Counted from the first letter of the stretch, positions 6,828 through 13,792 are shown. The stretch is 13,847 nt of DNA from JADFNO01 sp965369945 (GCA_965369945.1 CBDUST010000097.1:1-13847); one strand, 5' to 3'. The notes: a model not told the origin generated them from the sequence alone. Numbers and translations: made by a program.

Positions 6828-7150
6828 CGGCTTCATTCACAGAGCGCGCCATATACGTGACGGATCCGGATGGGGTCGTTGCCGGCGATGCGCTCCGCGA
6901 CGCGATCCGGGCCTCAGTCGATTGGCGCGAGGCTAGCGACTCGCACGAGGGCAACCTAGCCGACTCGGGTGCCAAGCAGGAACGCGTGTTCGTGCTCCGA
7001 TCGTTGCCAGAACTGTTCCCAGGCGAGGGAGTGCTCCTGGTCCATCTTGCTGGCACCGCAATGGACCATGAGGATGCGATCGCATCCTTGCGTGCAGCAG
7101 GCTTACAGGTGTCACCTGCAGACACCTCATACGAGGTAGACGACGAATGA
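6824..7150 (+). CDS. Small soluble protein coupled to the membrane protease gene
   Basis: I do not recognise this 108-residue, acidic protein. It has no signal peptide or membrane helix, so it should be cytoplasmic. The predicted order is strand (A-I-Y-V-T), helix at about 20-33, a disordered polar stretch, strand (R-V-F-V-L), strand (V-L-L-V-H-L-A) and helix at about 80-93, which suggests a small alpha/beta domain. It shares ATGA overlaps with the genes on both sides, which ties it to the protease that follows. It could be an inhibitor, adaptor or chaperone of that protease, but nothing in the sequence proves this. I considered a subtilisin I9-type propeptide and do not see its pattern. Confidence 0.5.
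   Translation: MTASFTERAIYVTDPDGVVAGDALRDAIRASVDWREASDSHEGNLADSGAKQERVFVLRSLPELFPGEGVLLVHLAGTAMDHEDAIASLRAAGLQVSPADTSYEVDDE
7107..7137 (+). promoter_or_regulatory. Alternative hairpins over the ribosome site of the protease gene
   Basis: AGGTGTC 7107-7113 pairs perfectly with GACACCT 7121-7127 (loop of 7). ACCTC 7124-7128, most of which lies in that stem, can instead pair with GAGGT 7133-7137, which contains the only ribosome-site-like sequence for the start at 7147. The two hairpins exclude each other, as in translational attenuators, so protease synthesis may depend on ribosomes finishing the small upstream gene. The pairings are seen; the regulation is inferred. Confidence 0.35.
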
Positions 7151-9198
7151 TCGCTGACCTCTTCCACTCCGCTGCGCTTGATCACCCGATCGCCAAGTGC
7201 GTCTTCGTCGTGCTTGGCGCAGGCATGCTCCTTCACGGTCGTGTGCTTCTGCGGCTTCTTGCCGGGGCACTCTTGTTCATCACCGGAGGTGTGATCTGTG
7301 TCAGGTTCCTGATTCCGCATATCGACGCGTTGCTTCCTCCCGATGTTTGGCTCCGGCTGATCTGTGTCGTCATCTCCGCCTGTCTGTTCGTCGCGACGCT
7401 GAGGTTTGCGGTTGTCCAACGATGGATTGAAGTCGTTATTGCCGTCCTCGCGGCCATGCTGGCCGCGCCGCTCACGGACTCGCTCGGCGCAGGCAATATT
7501 TCAATCGGCGTCGGGGTGTCGCTCGTCATCGCCACCATTCTGTCTCGGACGGCGCTGATCACTATCGTGGCGGCGTTGTGCTTCCTGTTCACCATTGACG
7601 CTGCGTTGTTGACAGTTCCGGTGGCCCTGGCGGTGTTGGGATCATGCGCCTTCGTGGCCTGGTTGCGGCATGGGCGCTACCCCGCCCAGCGTATCGGACT
7701 GGTCGGCAGCCGAGGGCTGGCGAGCCAGAGCGCGGGCGAAGGCGTCGAGCCAGTCGTCGGCGTGTTCGGCTCATCTCGAGCGGCGCAGCGATGGACCCAT
7801 GCCCAGCGCCGGTCTGGCTATTCAGCCCGAGTCCTTGCCGGTTTGGATCGAGTGGTGCTCACCGAAGTCGGTCGAACGCGCGCGGTGCTGATGCAGTCGT
7901 TTTCGTCGGCGTATGGATTGTTTGTTTCGGTCCCCGACGTTCTCGATCGTGCGAATCGCATGATTCCCCAGACGTCCGTGTGCATCGAGACTACGACGGA
8001 GAACAGCATCAGCCTTGAGGAGATTTCAGAGCGATTGAGGACCGATCGGCGCGGGCGGGCTCTCCGGGGAAGAGGAACTCAAGGCGAGGGCGTGACCGTC
8101 GCAGTGATCGATACTGGCATGGAGATGCGCCCCGAGTTTGCTGATCGCGTAATCGATCGTGTCAGCGTAGTGTCATCAGAGCCGAGCCCGGACGATGAGT
8201 CAGAATCGAAGCACGGTTCCAACGTGGCGCAAATCATCGCTGCTCTTGCGCCGAAGGCCCGCTTACTGTCAATCAAGGCATTCGCCAAGAGTGGACGAGG
8301 TCAACTCGGCTGGATTCTCGACGCGCTCTCGCTTGCAGTCAGAAAGAATGTCGATGTTGTGAATGCCTCTTGGGGCGGATGCGCGTGTAAGGGACAAAAC
8401 AAATGCATCCTTTGCCTCTCTGTCAACGGCATGTCGCAAGTGGTGTGCGCGAGTGCCGGCAACGCCGGCCCCTCGCCACGATCGCTTTCATGCCCCGGCG
8501 CAGCGAAGCGCGCAATTGGCACTGCATCGTGCAATCGCGACGGCGAGGTCTCTGCCTTTTCGTCGCGTGGCCCGTCAGAGGACCCGACCAACCCGAAGCC
8601 GGACATCACCGGGTATGGCGAACGGGTACTGCTGCGAACCGGCCAGCAAGGACCGAACAACGTCGCCATGTCGGGGACATCGTTCAGTGCCCCACAAACA
8701 ACGGCGGGTGCGGCAGTCATCCTCTCGGCTGCGAGAGCAGCCGGCGATACGACCGCACACCGCAACGTCAGGTCGATCATTCAACGTTCCGCCCGTTGCG
8801 ATGATCTTCGCACTCGCGACCGAAATGCTGTCGGCGCGGGCCTCTTGAGCCTCTCCGACGCGGTTCGACTTCTTCAGTCAAAGGTGCCAGCTACGGCAGG
8901 CGCCTTGACGCCGCTTCGCATGACGCCCGTACGTGCCGCCGCCGCCATCGTCCTGTGGGTCGCTGGAGTTTGGTGGTTCGGCCTCGATCACGGCTACACA
9001 CTTGGCGACGCGTCGGATGGTCCTGTGCTGATGTTCGGGCGGGTACGCGACGTTGGGGCACAGATGCTGGTGTTTGACGACGGCACGGCGGCACTCCCGC
9101 TGCGAAACGATCCCTCTTCCACCGTTCCGATGCCCGGAGCATTGGCCTTGTTCGAATGCCGGTGGAATGCCTCCGACGCCGTGCTGGAATGGCGATAG
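7147..9198 (+). CDS. Polytopic membrane subtilisin-like serine protease (S8 family)
   Basis: This 683-residue protein joins a hydrophobic N-terminal domain (about 15-173, roughly seven membrane helices) to a linker domain (about 185-310), a subtilisin domain (about 313-550), one more membrane helix (about 596-613) and a small beta domain (620-683). The catalytic set is complete: D322 in V-I-D-T-G, H356 in K-H-G, N439 in S-A-G-N for the oxyanion hole, and S512 in S-G-T-S-F-S-A-P. There is no signal peptide or I9 propeptide. The basic loop after the last N-terminal helix (R174, R177, R182) suggests the protease domain is cytoplasmic, unusual for a subtilisin. A cysteine cluster, C412, C414, C420 and C423, sits just after the N-A-S-W-G-G strand. 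Protease family is very sure; topology and substrate are inferred. Confidence 0.88.
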   Translation: MIADLFHSAALDHPIAKCVFVVLGAGMLLHGRVLLRLLAGALLFITGGVICVRFLIPHIDALLPPDVWLRLICVVISACLFVATLRFAVVQRWIEVVIAVLAAMLAAPLTDSLGAGNISIGVGVSLVIATILSRTALITIVAALCFLFTIDAALLTVPVALAVLGSCAFVAWLRHGRYPAQRIGLVGSRGLASQSAGEGVEPVVGVFGSSRAAQRWTHAQRRSGYSARVLAGLDRVVLTEVGRTRAVLMQSFSSAYGLFVSVPDVLDRANRMIPQTSVCIETTTENSISLEEISERLRTDRRGRALRGRGTQGEGVTVAVIDTGMEMRPEFADRVIDRVSVVSSEPSPDDESESKHGSNVAQIIAALAPKARLLSIKAFAKSGRGQLGWILDALSLAVRKNVDVVNASWGGCACKGQNKCILCLSVNGMSQVVCASAGNAGPSPRSLSCPGAAKRAIGTASCNRDGEVSAFSSRGPSEDPTNPKPDITGYGERVLLRTGQQGPNNVAMSGTSFSAPQTTAGAAVILSAARAAGDTTAHRNVRSIIQRSARCDDLRTRDRNAVGAGLLSLSDAVRLLQSKVPATAGALTPLRMTPVRAAAAIVLWVAGVWWFGLDHGYTLGDASDGPVLMFGRVRDVGAQMLVFDDGTAALPLRNDPSSTVPMPGALALFECRWNASDAVLEWR

Positions 9199-9279
9199 CC
9201 GGTCCGTGAAGGGCGGCGTTGGGACAGGTAGGCCAGAAGTCAGCTGGTTCCGATCAGTCCATGCTGTACGATTACGGCC

Positions 9280-10365
9280 ATGGCCAGCACCGCTGAGATC
9301 TCGCCTACCGATACGTTCGAGACAATCTTCTCTCTCAATCCGCATGAACGACCGGAGGGGCGTCAGCAGTTTCAGTATCGCGCAACGCACGCCGACGATA
9401 AGCGCGCCCCGCGAGTGATCCTGAGCACCGATCGACGCATTTCCCCGGGGCGACGCTACCGGGTTCGAGTGACCAAGGTCGCGCGGCACAAGGGCAGGAA
9501 TCGGGGATACATAGAGGTAGCGGTCGTCACTCAGACGGATTTCGTCCTGAATGAACCGATTCGAATCGAACGGTCCATCGAGCGGCTGCTTAAGGCGCTC
9601 GTTGAGACCAACCAGAATGTGCTCCTCGTAGGTCCGCCTGGAAGCGCAAAATCGTGGATCCCAGGGATGATCGCTAAGACCTGCGGCTGGCACGAGCCCG
9701 CCCATATCGACTGTTGCAAACTGGATCAGGTCACCGATGCCTTCGTCAGACTGTCACCGAACGGTGAGTCGCAGCCCACCGACGCGTTGCTCGCTATCAG
9801 GCAGGCCAACGCACAACCCTACGACCACTTCGGTCTGTTCTTCGATGAGCTCAATCGGGCCTCGCCGAGCGTTTTCAATCGGCTCATGCCGCTATTCGAT
9901 TCCACACCGACCATCCGTGACCCAATTACAAGTGACTTGCTCTATATCCCCAAAAAGAATTGCCACTTCTTCGCGGCGATGAACAGTCCTTCCCATGGTT
10001 GCACCGCTGCACCTTTCCTCGATCTTGCCCATCGCGACCGCTTCGCTCAGGTGGACATTGGATACCCCTCAGCTGGGGACGAACTGGCGTACCTCAGGCG
10101 TAAATGTCCGGATGCTTCAGAAGATCGGGCATCGCAGGTCGTGACGATCGCGAATGCGCTCCGAGCCAAGTGCGCATTCGTTAGCGTTCGGGCGACGTGT
10201 GAGGTCTGCAGTCTGCTCGCTCACTCGCTCTACTCGGAGGTTTCCGACGACGAATTCGCCAAGCTCGTCTGTGACACCTTTAGCTCCCGCGCCACGTCGA
10301 CTGGTCCGTCCGCCGTTGACGCAGCGGAAGTACAAGAGGTGACGCGAAAGGTCGTTCATGGATGA
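9280..10365 (+). CDS. MoxR/RavA-class AAA+ ATPase
   Basis: This 361-residue cytoplasmic protein is an AAA+ ATPase of the MoxR branch: Walker A G-P-P-G-S-A-K-S at 118-125, Walker B L-F-F-D-E-L-N-R at 186-193, sensor 1 N235 in F-A-A-M-N, and D-R-F at 253-255 supplying the likely arginine finger region. Members usually work with a von Willebrand A protein to remodel or insert cofactors into protein complexes. An extra N-terminal part (about 45-90), basic and strand-rich, may be a small beta-barrel binding domain. The gene follows the protease after 81 bases that hold no clear promoter. No strong ribosome site precedes ATG 9280, so the start is less sure. No von Willebrand partner lies in this window. 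Confidence 0.88.
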   Translation: MASTAEISPTDTFETIFSLNPHERPEGRQQFQYRATHADDKRAPRVILSTDRRISPGRRYRVRVTKVARHKGRNRGYIEVAVVTQTDFVLNEPIRIERSIERLLKALVETNQNVLLVGPPGSAKSWIPGMIAKTCGWHEPAHIDCCKLDQVTDAFVRLSPNGESQPTDALLAIRQANAQPYDHFGLFFDELNRASPSVFNRLMPLFDSTPTIRDPITSDLLYIPKKNCHFFAAMNSPSHGCTAAPFLDLAHRDRFAQVDIGYPSAGDELAYLRRKCPDASEDRASQVVTIANALRAKCAFVSVRATCEVCSLLAHSLYSEVSDDEFAKLVCDTFSSRATSTGPSAVDAAEVQEVTRKVVHG

Positions 10366-10385
10366 ACCTAGTGGTTGAGCGAGGA

Positions 10386-10403
10386 GTCCGTTGCGCTGCG
10401 GAC
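10386..10403. terminator. Small inverted repeat between convergent operons
   Basis: GTCCG 10386-10390 pairs with CGGAC 10399-10403 around an 8-base loop, within the 42 bases separating the ATPase stop from the methyltransferase stop. Its position suits a two-way terminator, but neither strand shows a T run after it. Confidence 0.25.
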
Positions 10404-10407
10404 CTGT

Positions 10408-11262
10408 TCAGGGATCGGCTCTCTTGGCACAAAGCACTCCGGTCTGCCAGAAGCGAAACGGTACCTCCACATCGACAAAGCCAATATCTGCGAGCATCTC
10501 GCTCTGACCACTACATCCGTCTAGTGCACTGTTGCTTACGTGCAATGGATCTAGGCAATTGTGGCTCAAGTAATGATCTTTCCAATGAGCCGCAAGATCC
10601 CTTCGTTGCTCAACGGGAATAAGCTGTGCGTCTCTGCAGTCGCTCGGCGGATGCGCAAACTGCTGGCTGATCCACTCCAGATCGAACGACCGTGCCTGCC
10701 GCGACATATCCGCAGACTGATAAGAGAACAGATCGCCGTTGATCAACACGCCACCAGGCCCGAGAAGCTCGTACGCATACTCATACGCTCGTCTCTTTTC
10801 ATCATGGTCGAAATGGTGGAATGTGAACGTGCTCACTACCACTCTTGGTGGCGAGGTTCGATAGCGCGACGGAACGGCCGACGACAGCTCCTCAATGCTG
10901 AGCGACTCATCGACGAAGTCCATTTCGACCGCGGTACATCGTTTTGCGAAGTCATTCCGACTCCCGAACTGGCGCATGTAGTTGTCGCGAAGTACCGTAT
11001 GCATCTCTGGGCAGAAGTCGATTGCCACGACGTGTGCCTCAGGGAGAGCTCGTAACACCCTGATTGTGGACTGGCCGGTTCCTGAGCCAACGTCATATAC
11101 GAGAGTCGGAAACTTGCCGCTCTTGAGATGGTTTTGAAGCAAACGGATGATGGTCTCGTGAAGCAGCTGATAGTAAGGCACAACGAGTTCGATAGTCGCG
11201 TCGTAGGCGCCCTCAGCCGCTCTCGTGGAGAAGAACTCTTGTACACGATCCCGCTCACCCAT
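10408..11262 (-). CDS. Class I SAM-dependent methyltransferase, last gene of the ABC operon
   Basis: This 284-residue protein has the Rossmann-type methyltransferase signature: V-Y-D-V-G-S-G-T-G-Q-S at 55-65 (motif I), the acidic D82 ending the second strand in V-A-I-D, and motifs IV/post-I around V-V-V-S-T-F-T-F-H-H-F. This identifies a SAM-binding enzyme but not its substrate; it resembles small-molecule methyltransferases more than DNA or rRNA enzymes. ATG 11262 overlaps the ATPase stop by 8 bases and is preferred over in-frame starts further upstream, which would run deep into the ATPase gene. Its place at the end of an importer operon suggests that it modifies the imported compound or a derivative; this is inference. 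Confidence 0.8.
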   Translation of the reverse strand: MGERDRVQEFFSTRAAEGAYDATIELVVPYYQLLHETIIRLLQNHLKSGKFPTLVYDVGSGTGQSTIRVLRALPEAHVVAIDFCPEMHTVLRDNYMRQFGSRNDFAKRCTAVEMDFVDESLSIEELSSAVPSRYRTSPPRVVVSTFTFHHFDHDEKRRAYEYAYELLGPGGVLINGDLFSYQSADMSRQARSFDLEWISQQFAHPPSDCRDAQLIPVEQRRDLAAHWKDHYLSHNCLDPLHVSNSALDGCSGQSEMLADIGFVDVEVPFRFWQTGVLCAKRADP

Positions 11263-12046
11263 CGGGAGCCTGCTCGATCTGAGTGGGTCTAGATGCATTG
11301 CGTTGCACCATCGTGCTCGACACGTACTCCGACAGCTCAACAAAGCGTCGCAATCGCTCAGATTTTGGCTTCGCAAGGATAGAGGCATCGCCGCGCTCCA
11401 CGATCCTTCCGTTATCAAGAAACAGAATCTGAGCGCGGAGCTTCGCGGCCAAACCGAGAAAATGCGTGGCTATTACTAAACCAACTCCGGCAGTCCTCAG
11501 GTCCTGACAGAACTCGATGAATCGCTGAGTCTGCTCCAAATCTTGAGACGACGTCGGTTCGTCGAGGAGCAGCCAGCGTGGCTTGAGGATTGCTGCGCGG
11601 ATCAAGGCCACGCGCTGCCGCTGACCGCCGGATGCCTCATTCGGGTAGCGCGCCACCACGTCTGATAGGTCGAATCTCTCAAGCAACGCCTCGAGATCGT
11701 CGGTAAGCCGGTCTTGCTCGGTGCCCTGGTTCTCGGCTGCAAGCATGATGTTGTCTCGCAGTGTCAAATGTGGCCAGAGAAAGAGCTGCTGAAAGACGAG
11801 GGTGATTCGAGGCCAGGGAGGAACAACGCGAGGATCAGTACCAGGGAACGTATAGATATCGTCATCGATTCGAACAACTCCGCTTGAGGGCGGATCAATC
11901 AGGGCGAGCGCTCGCAGCAGCACCGACTTACCAGCGCCGTTGGGACCCAGGCATACCGTGATACTCCCGGGTTCTACTGAGACATCGGCATCGCGCAGGA
12001 CCGTTGAGCCCTGTATGGTGCGGGAGAGTTGTTCACCAATCAGCAC
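11255..12046 (-). CDS. ABC transporter ATPase, polar amino-acid uptake type
   Basis: This 263-residue nucleotide-binding subunit powers the importer encoded with it. It shows Walker A G-P-N-G-A-G-K-S at 34-41, a Q-loop near Q86/Q87, the signature A-S-G-G-Q at 138-142 (A replacing the usual first L), Walker B L-L-L-D-E-P with D162-E163, and switch H195 in A-T-H. Overall pattern is closest to GlnQ/HisP-type subunits. An in-frame ATG at 12106 exists, but GTG 12046 is chosen because GGAGG (minus strand of 12055-12059) lies eight bases before it and the permease stop is just upstream. The ATG would overlap the permease by 44 bases. It overlaps the methyltransferase gene by 8 bases. Confidence 0.88.
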   Translation of the reverse strand: MLIGEQLSRTIQGSTVLRDADVSVEPGSITVCLGPNGAGKSVLLRALALIDPPSSGVVRIDDDIYTFPGTDPRVVPPWPRITLVFQQLFLWPHLTLRDNIMLAAENQGTEQDRLTDDLEALLERFDLSDVVARYPNEASGGQRQRVALIRAAILKPRWLLLDEPTSSQDLEQTQRFIEFCQDLRTAGVGLVIATHFLGLAAKLRAQILFLDNGRIVERGDASILAKPKSERLRRFVELSEYVSSTMVQRNASRPTQIEQAPDG

Positions 12047-12054
12047 GAGAGCTT

Positions 12055-12059
12055 CCTCC
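12055..12059 (-). promoter_or_regulatory. Ribosome site selecting the GTG start of the ABC ATPase
   Basis: The minus strand reads GGAGG here, eight bases before GTG at 12046 and just after the permease stop (12063-12065). It decides between GTG 12046 and the upstream ATG 12106. Confidence 0.65.
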
Positions 12060-12062
12060 CTC

Positions 12063-12728
12063 TTAGCGCTCAGAGAGATCGCGCCGGTGTCGCCGCTGAA
12101 GACCAAGTGCTAAGCCATGTAGGGGAAGGCACACAGCTAAGAAGACAACTGCAACGAGCGAATACACCACGACTGGCTGCCGCTCCCACGCATTGATGCT
12201 CTGAGCTACGCGAAAGACCTCCTGAACACCGATGAACGAGGCGAATAGCGTGGACTGCAACGCCACGACAGCGAAGGTCAGAACAGAAGGGAGCAGTTGA
12301 CGTGTGATAAGCGGTGCCTGAATACGTGTGAGGACTTGCCGCGGTGTCAGACCGCACACTTGGGCCGCCCAAATGTGCTGGCGTGGGAAGTGAATGATCG
12401 CCTCACGCACGGCGTCGGCAACCGACACAACCATATACAACGAGAGAGCGATCGCTGCCGTATAGAACGGGTCGATCACGATCCCCAGCATCGATTGCAC
12501 CGGGTAGTGAATGTAGAATAGCAGTAGAATCGCCGGTGTTCCAGCGAGAAGGAATGAAGAGACGCGAGAAGGCCATGCCACGGTCCGACGCCAGCGAGCA
12601 CCAGCGACACCGAGCGCTGACCCGAGGATGATCCCAGAACTCCAGATGATGATGCAGAGATAGACCGTCACCCAGAGCCCGGCAACGAGCCCTTCACGGT
12701 ATTTCATCAACAGCTCGGGGATGGTCAT
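12063..12728 (-). CDS. ABC transporter permease, polar amino-acid uptake type
   Basis: This 221-residue inner-membrane protein has about five membrane helices and the features of the HisM/GlnP permease group. Near the N-terminus is a G-L-W-V-T-V-Y-L segment. A G-T-P-A-I-L-L-L-F-Y-I-H-Y helix at 63-75 resembles the usual R-G-T-P-L motif. The coupling-loop sequence around 121-141 (A-A-Q-V-C-G-L, then I-Q-A-P-L) contacts the ATPase; its first residue differs from the usual E-A-A. The start is 14 bases after the stop of the binding-protein gene, so it is in the same operon. Only one permease gene is present, so it likely forms a homodimer. Confidence 0.85.
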   Translation of the reverse strand: MTIPELLMKYREGLVAGLWVTVYLCIIIWSSGIILGSALGVAGARWRRTVAWPSRVSSFLLAGTPAILLLFYIHYPVQSMLGIVIDPFYTAAIALSLYMVVSVADAVREAIIHFPRQHIWAAQVCGLTPRQVLTRIQAPLITRQLLPSVLTFAVVALQSTLFASFIGVQEVFRVAQSINAWERQPVVVYSLVAVVFLAVCLPLHGLALGLQRRHRRDLSER

Positions 12729-12742
12729 GGCTTAGTCAAGCT

Positions 12743-13633
12743 TTACCGGCCAGGCGCGTCAACCCGATATGGAAGCGCGTCCGCGTAGAACGACCCGGCG
12801 TCCGGGGCGTACTTGCGCAGCAGGTCGTCGATGACGCCGCTGTTCTTCAATTCGTTGAGTGCGATGTTAAGCATCGATCGGATCGGATCATCCTTCGGGA
12901 TCATCATTGAATTCGGGAAGACACGCAGTGGCTTATCAGGCGTGACGTTCTTGAGCGCGCCCGGGTTGTTCTTCAGGTAGAGATTGGCGATGTAAGGCTC
13001 AACGAAGACAACGTCAGCTTTCCGCGCGGCCACATTCTCAAGCATCAGACTGTTATCGGAGTTCTCCGGAAGCGACACTCGGGTCGCATCTGGGAAGTCA
13101 GTCCTCGCGATGATGTCGGACATCTCTCCGTCGATGGTCGCAATCCGTATATCTTGAGAATTGAACGAGCCGAGATCTCCATCGAACTGGTAGTCATATC
13201 GCACGTATGCACAGATGCCCGACCAGAAGAGCGGTGTCGTAAAGTCGACGTGCTTGCCTCGCGTTGCGTTCGCCCAGACTGGGCTGCCGATCATGTTCAA
13301 CCGCCCGGTGCGGACGTCTTCGACGATACTGCCCCAGCCCGACGCTGGTACCCACTCGACACGAAGACCCATAGCTGCGGCAGCCTTCTCGAGCGCCTCG
13401 ATGTGGATGCCGCGAAGCTCACCCGTGTTGATGTCACGAATGCAGCCAGGAGGGTACTCAAGATAGCCCGCCCGAATAACTCCGGCGTCAAGCACCTGCC
13501 GATAGGTTGAGGGTTGGGCGGACGCCGTGCCGTTTGAGCTTGGGGACTGCCTTTCGCACGCAGCAATCGCGAAAATGGCCACGGCGACAAGGGTGGCGAT
13601 TCCGCGGAGTGAATGGACTTGTTTCGTTTTCAT
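12743..13633 (-). CDS. Periplasmic binding lipoprotein of the ABC importer (SBP_bac_3 type)
   Basis: This 296-residue protein captures the solute and delivers it to the permease. It is a lipoprotein: a hydrophobic stretch at 12-22, then I-A-A before C26. The mature part has the two-lobe family 3 solute-binding pattern: V-I-R-A-G-Y-L-E-Y-P-P at the first strand, G-I-H-I-E-A-L near 75, and T-R-G-K-H-V-D-F-T-T-P-L at 124-135, where R125 corresponds to the arginine that grips an amino-acid carboxylate. C64, C141 and aromatic residues near the pocket make the exact ligand hard to guess; amino acids or related compounds are most likely. AGGAGG (minus strand of 13640-13645) lies six bases before the ATG, so the start is firm. 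It is the first gene of a four-gene operon. Confidence 0.88.
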   Translation of the reverse strand: MKTKQVHSLRGIATLVAVAIFAIAACERQSPSSNGTASAQPSTYRQVLDAGVIRAGYLEYPPGCIRDINTGELRGIHIEALEKAAAAMGLRVEWVPASGWGSIVEDVRTGRLNMIGSPVWANATRGKHVDFTTPLFWSGICAYVRYDYQFDGDLGSFNSQDIRIATIDGEMSDIIARTDFPDATRVSLPENSDNSLMLENVAARKADVVFVEPYIANLYLKNNPGALKNVTPDKPLRVFPNSMMIPKDDPIRSMLNIALNELKNSGVIDDLLRKYAPDAGSFYADALPYRVDAPGR

Positions 13634-13661
13634 TAGGAGCCTCCTCTAGCTGGTTTCGGTT

Positions 13662-13673
13662 ATCGACGTCGAT
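13662..13673. promoter_or_regulatory. Perfect 12-base palindrome upstream of the ABC operon
   Basis: ATCGACGTCGAT is fully self-complementary and lies 28 bases upstream of the binding-protein start. The position suits an operator for a dimeric repressor near the promoter. No -35/-10 pair was convincing. Confidence 0.35.
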
Positions 13674-13700
13674 GGGTTCGAGAAGAAAAACTGTCTCCAC

Positions 13701-13737
13701 CCTCCCCGTTCGGAACCCTCTTCATAACCACTCGCGC
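13701..13737 (+). repeat. Diverged direct repeat, copy B (partner at 136-172)
   Basis: It matches 136-172 at 33 of 37 positions by hand alignment, in the same orientation. Here it sits upstream of the minus-strand ABC operon with no transposase next to it. Its last bases run into ACTCGCGCGCGA (13730-13741), a 12-mer that recurs exactly at 13822-13833. Confidence 0.6.
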
Positions 13738-13792
13738 GCGACATCGGAGAGAGAGTCACCTCAACTCGTTGCGGAAGCTTGATTTAGCGATC

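Noticed and set aside
8301..8780. Minus-strand open frame opposite the protease catalytic region
   Set aside because: It is the complement of conserved subtilisin motifs; no independent coding evidence.
8878..9705. 275-codon minus-strand open frame across the protease/ATPase junction
   Set aside because: It lies opposite two strongly supported genes, is rich in R, P, G and H as expected of antisense readings, and has no family features.
2283..10365. Zorya phage-defence system
   Set aside because: The channel protein lacks an evident long coiled-coil tail, the ExbD-like partner has no peptidoglycan-binding domain, and no ZorC, ZorD or ZorE-like protein is present.
10408..10622. Plus-strand continuation of the frame beginning at 10362
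   Set aside because: Beyond 10407 it is only the complement of the methyltransferase. Just the first few codons might be a real gene remnant, reported as a finding.
12047..12106. Upstream ATG for the ABC ATPase
   Set aside because: It would overlap the permease by 44 bases, while GTG 12046 has an ideal ribosome site.
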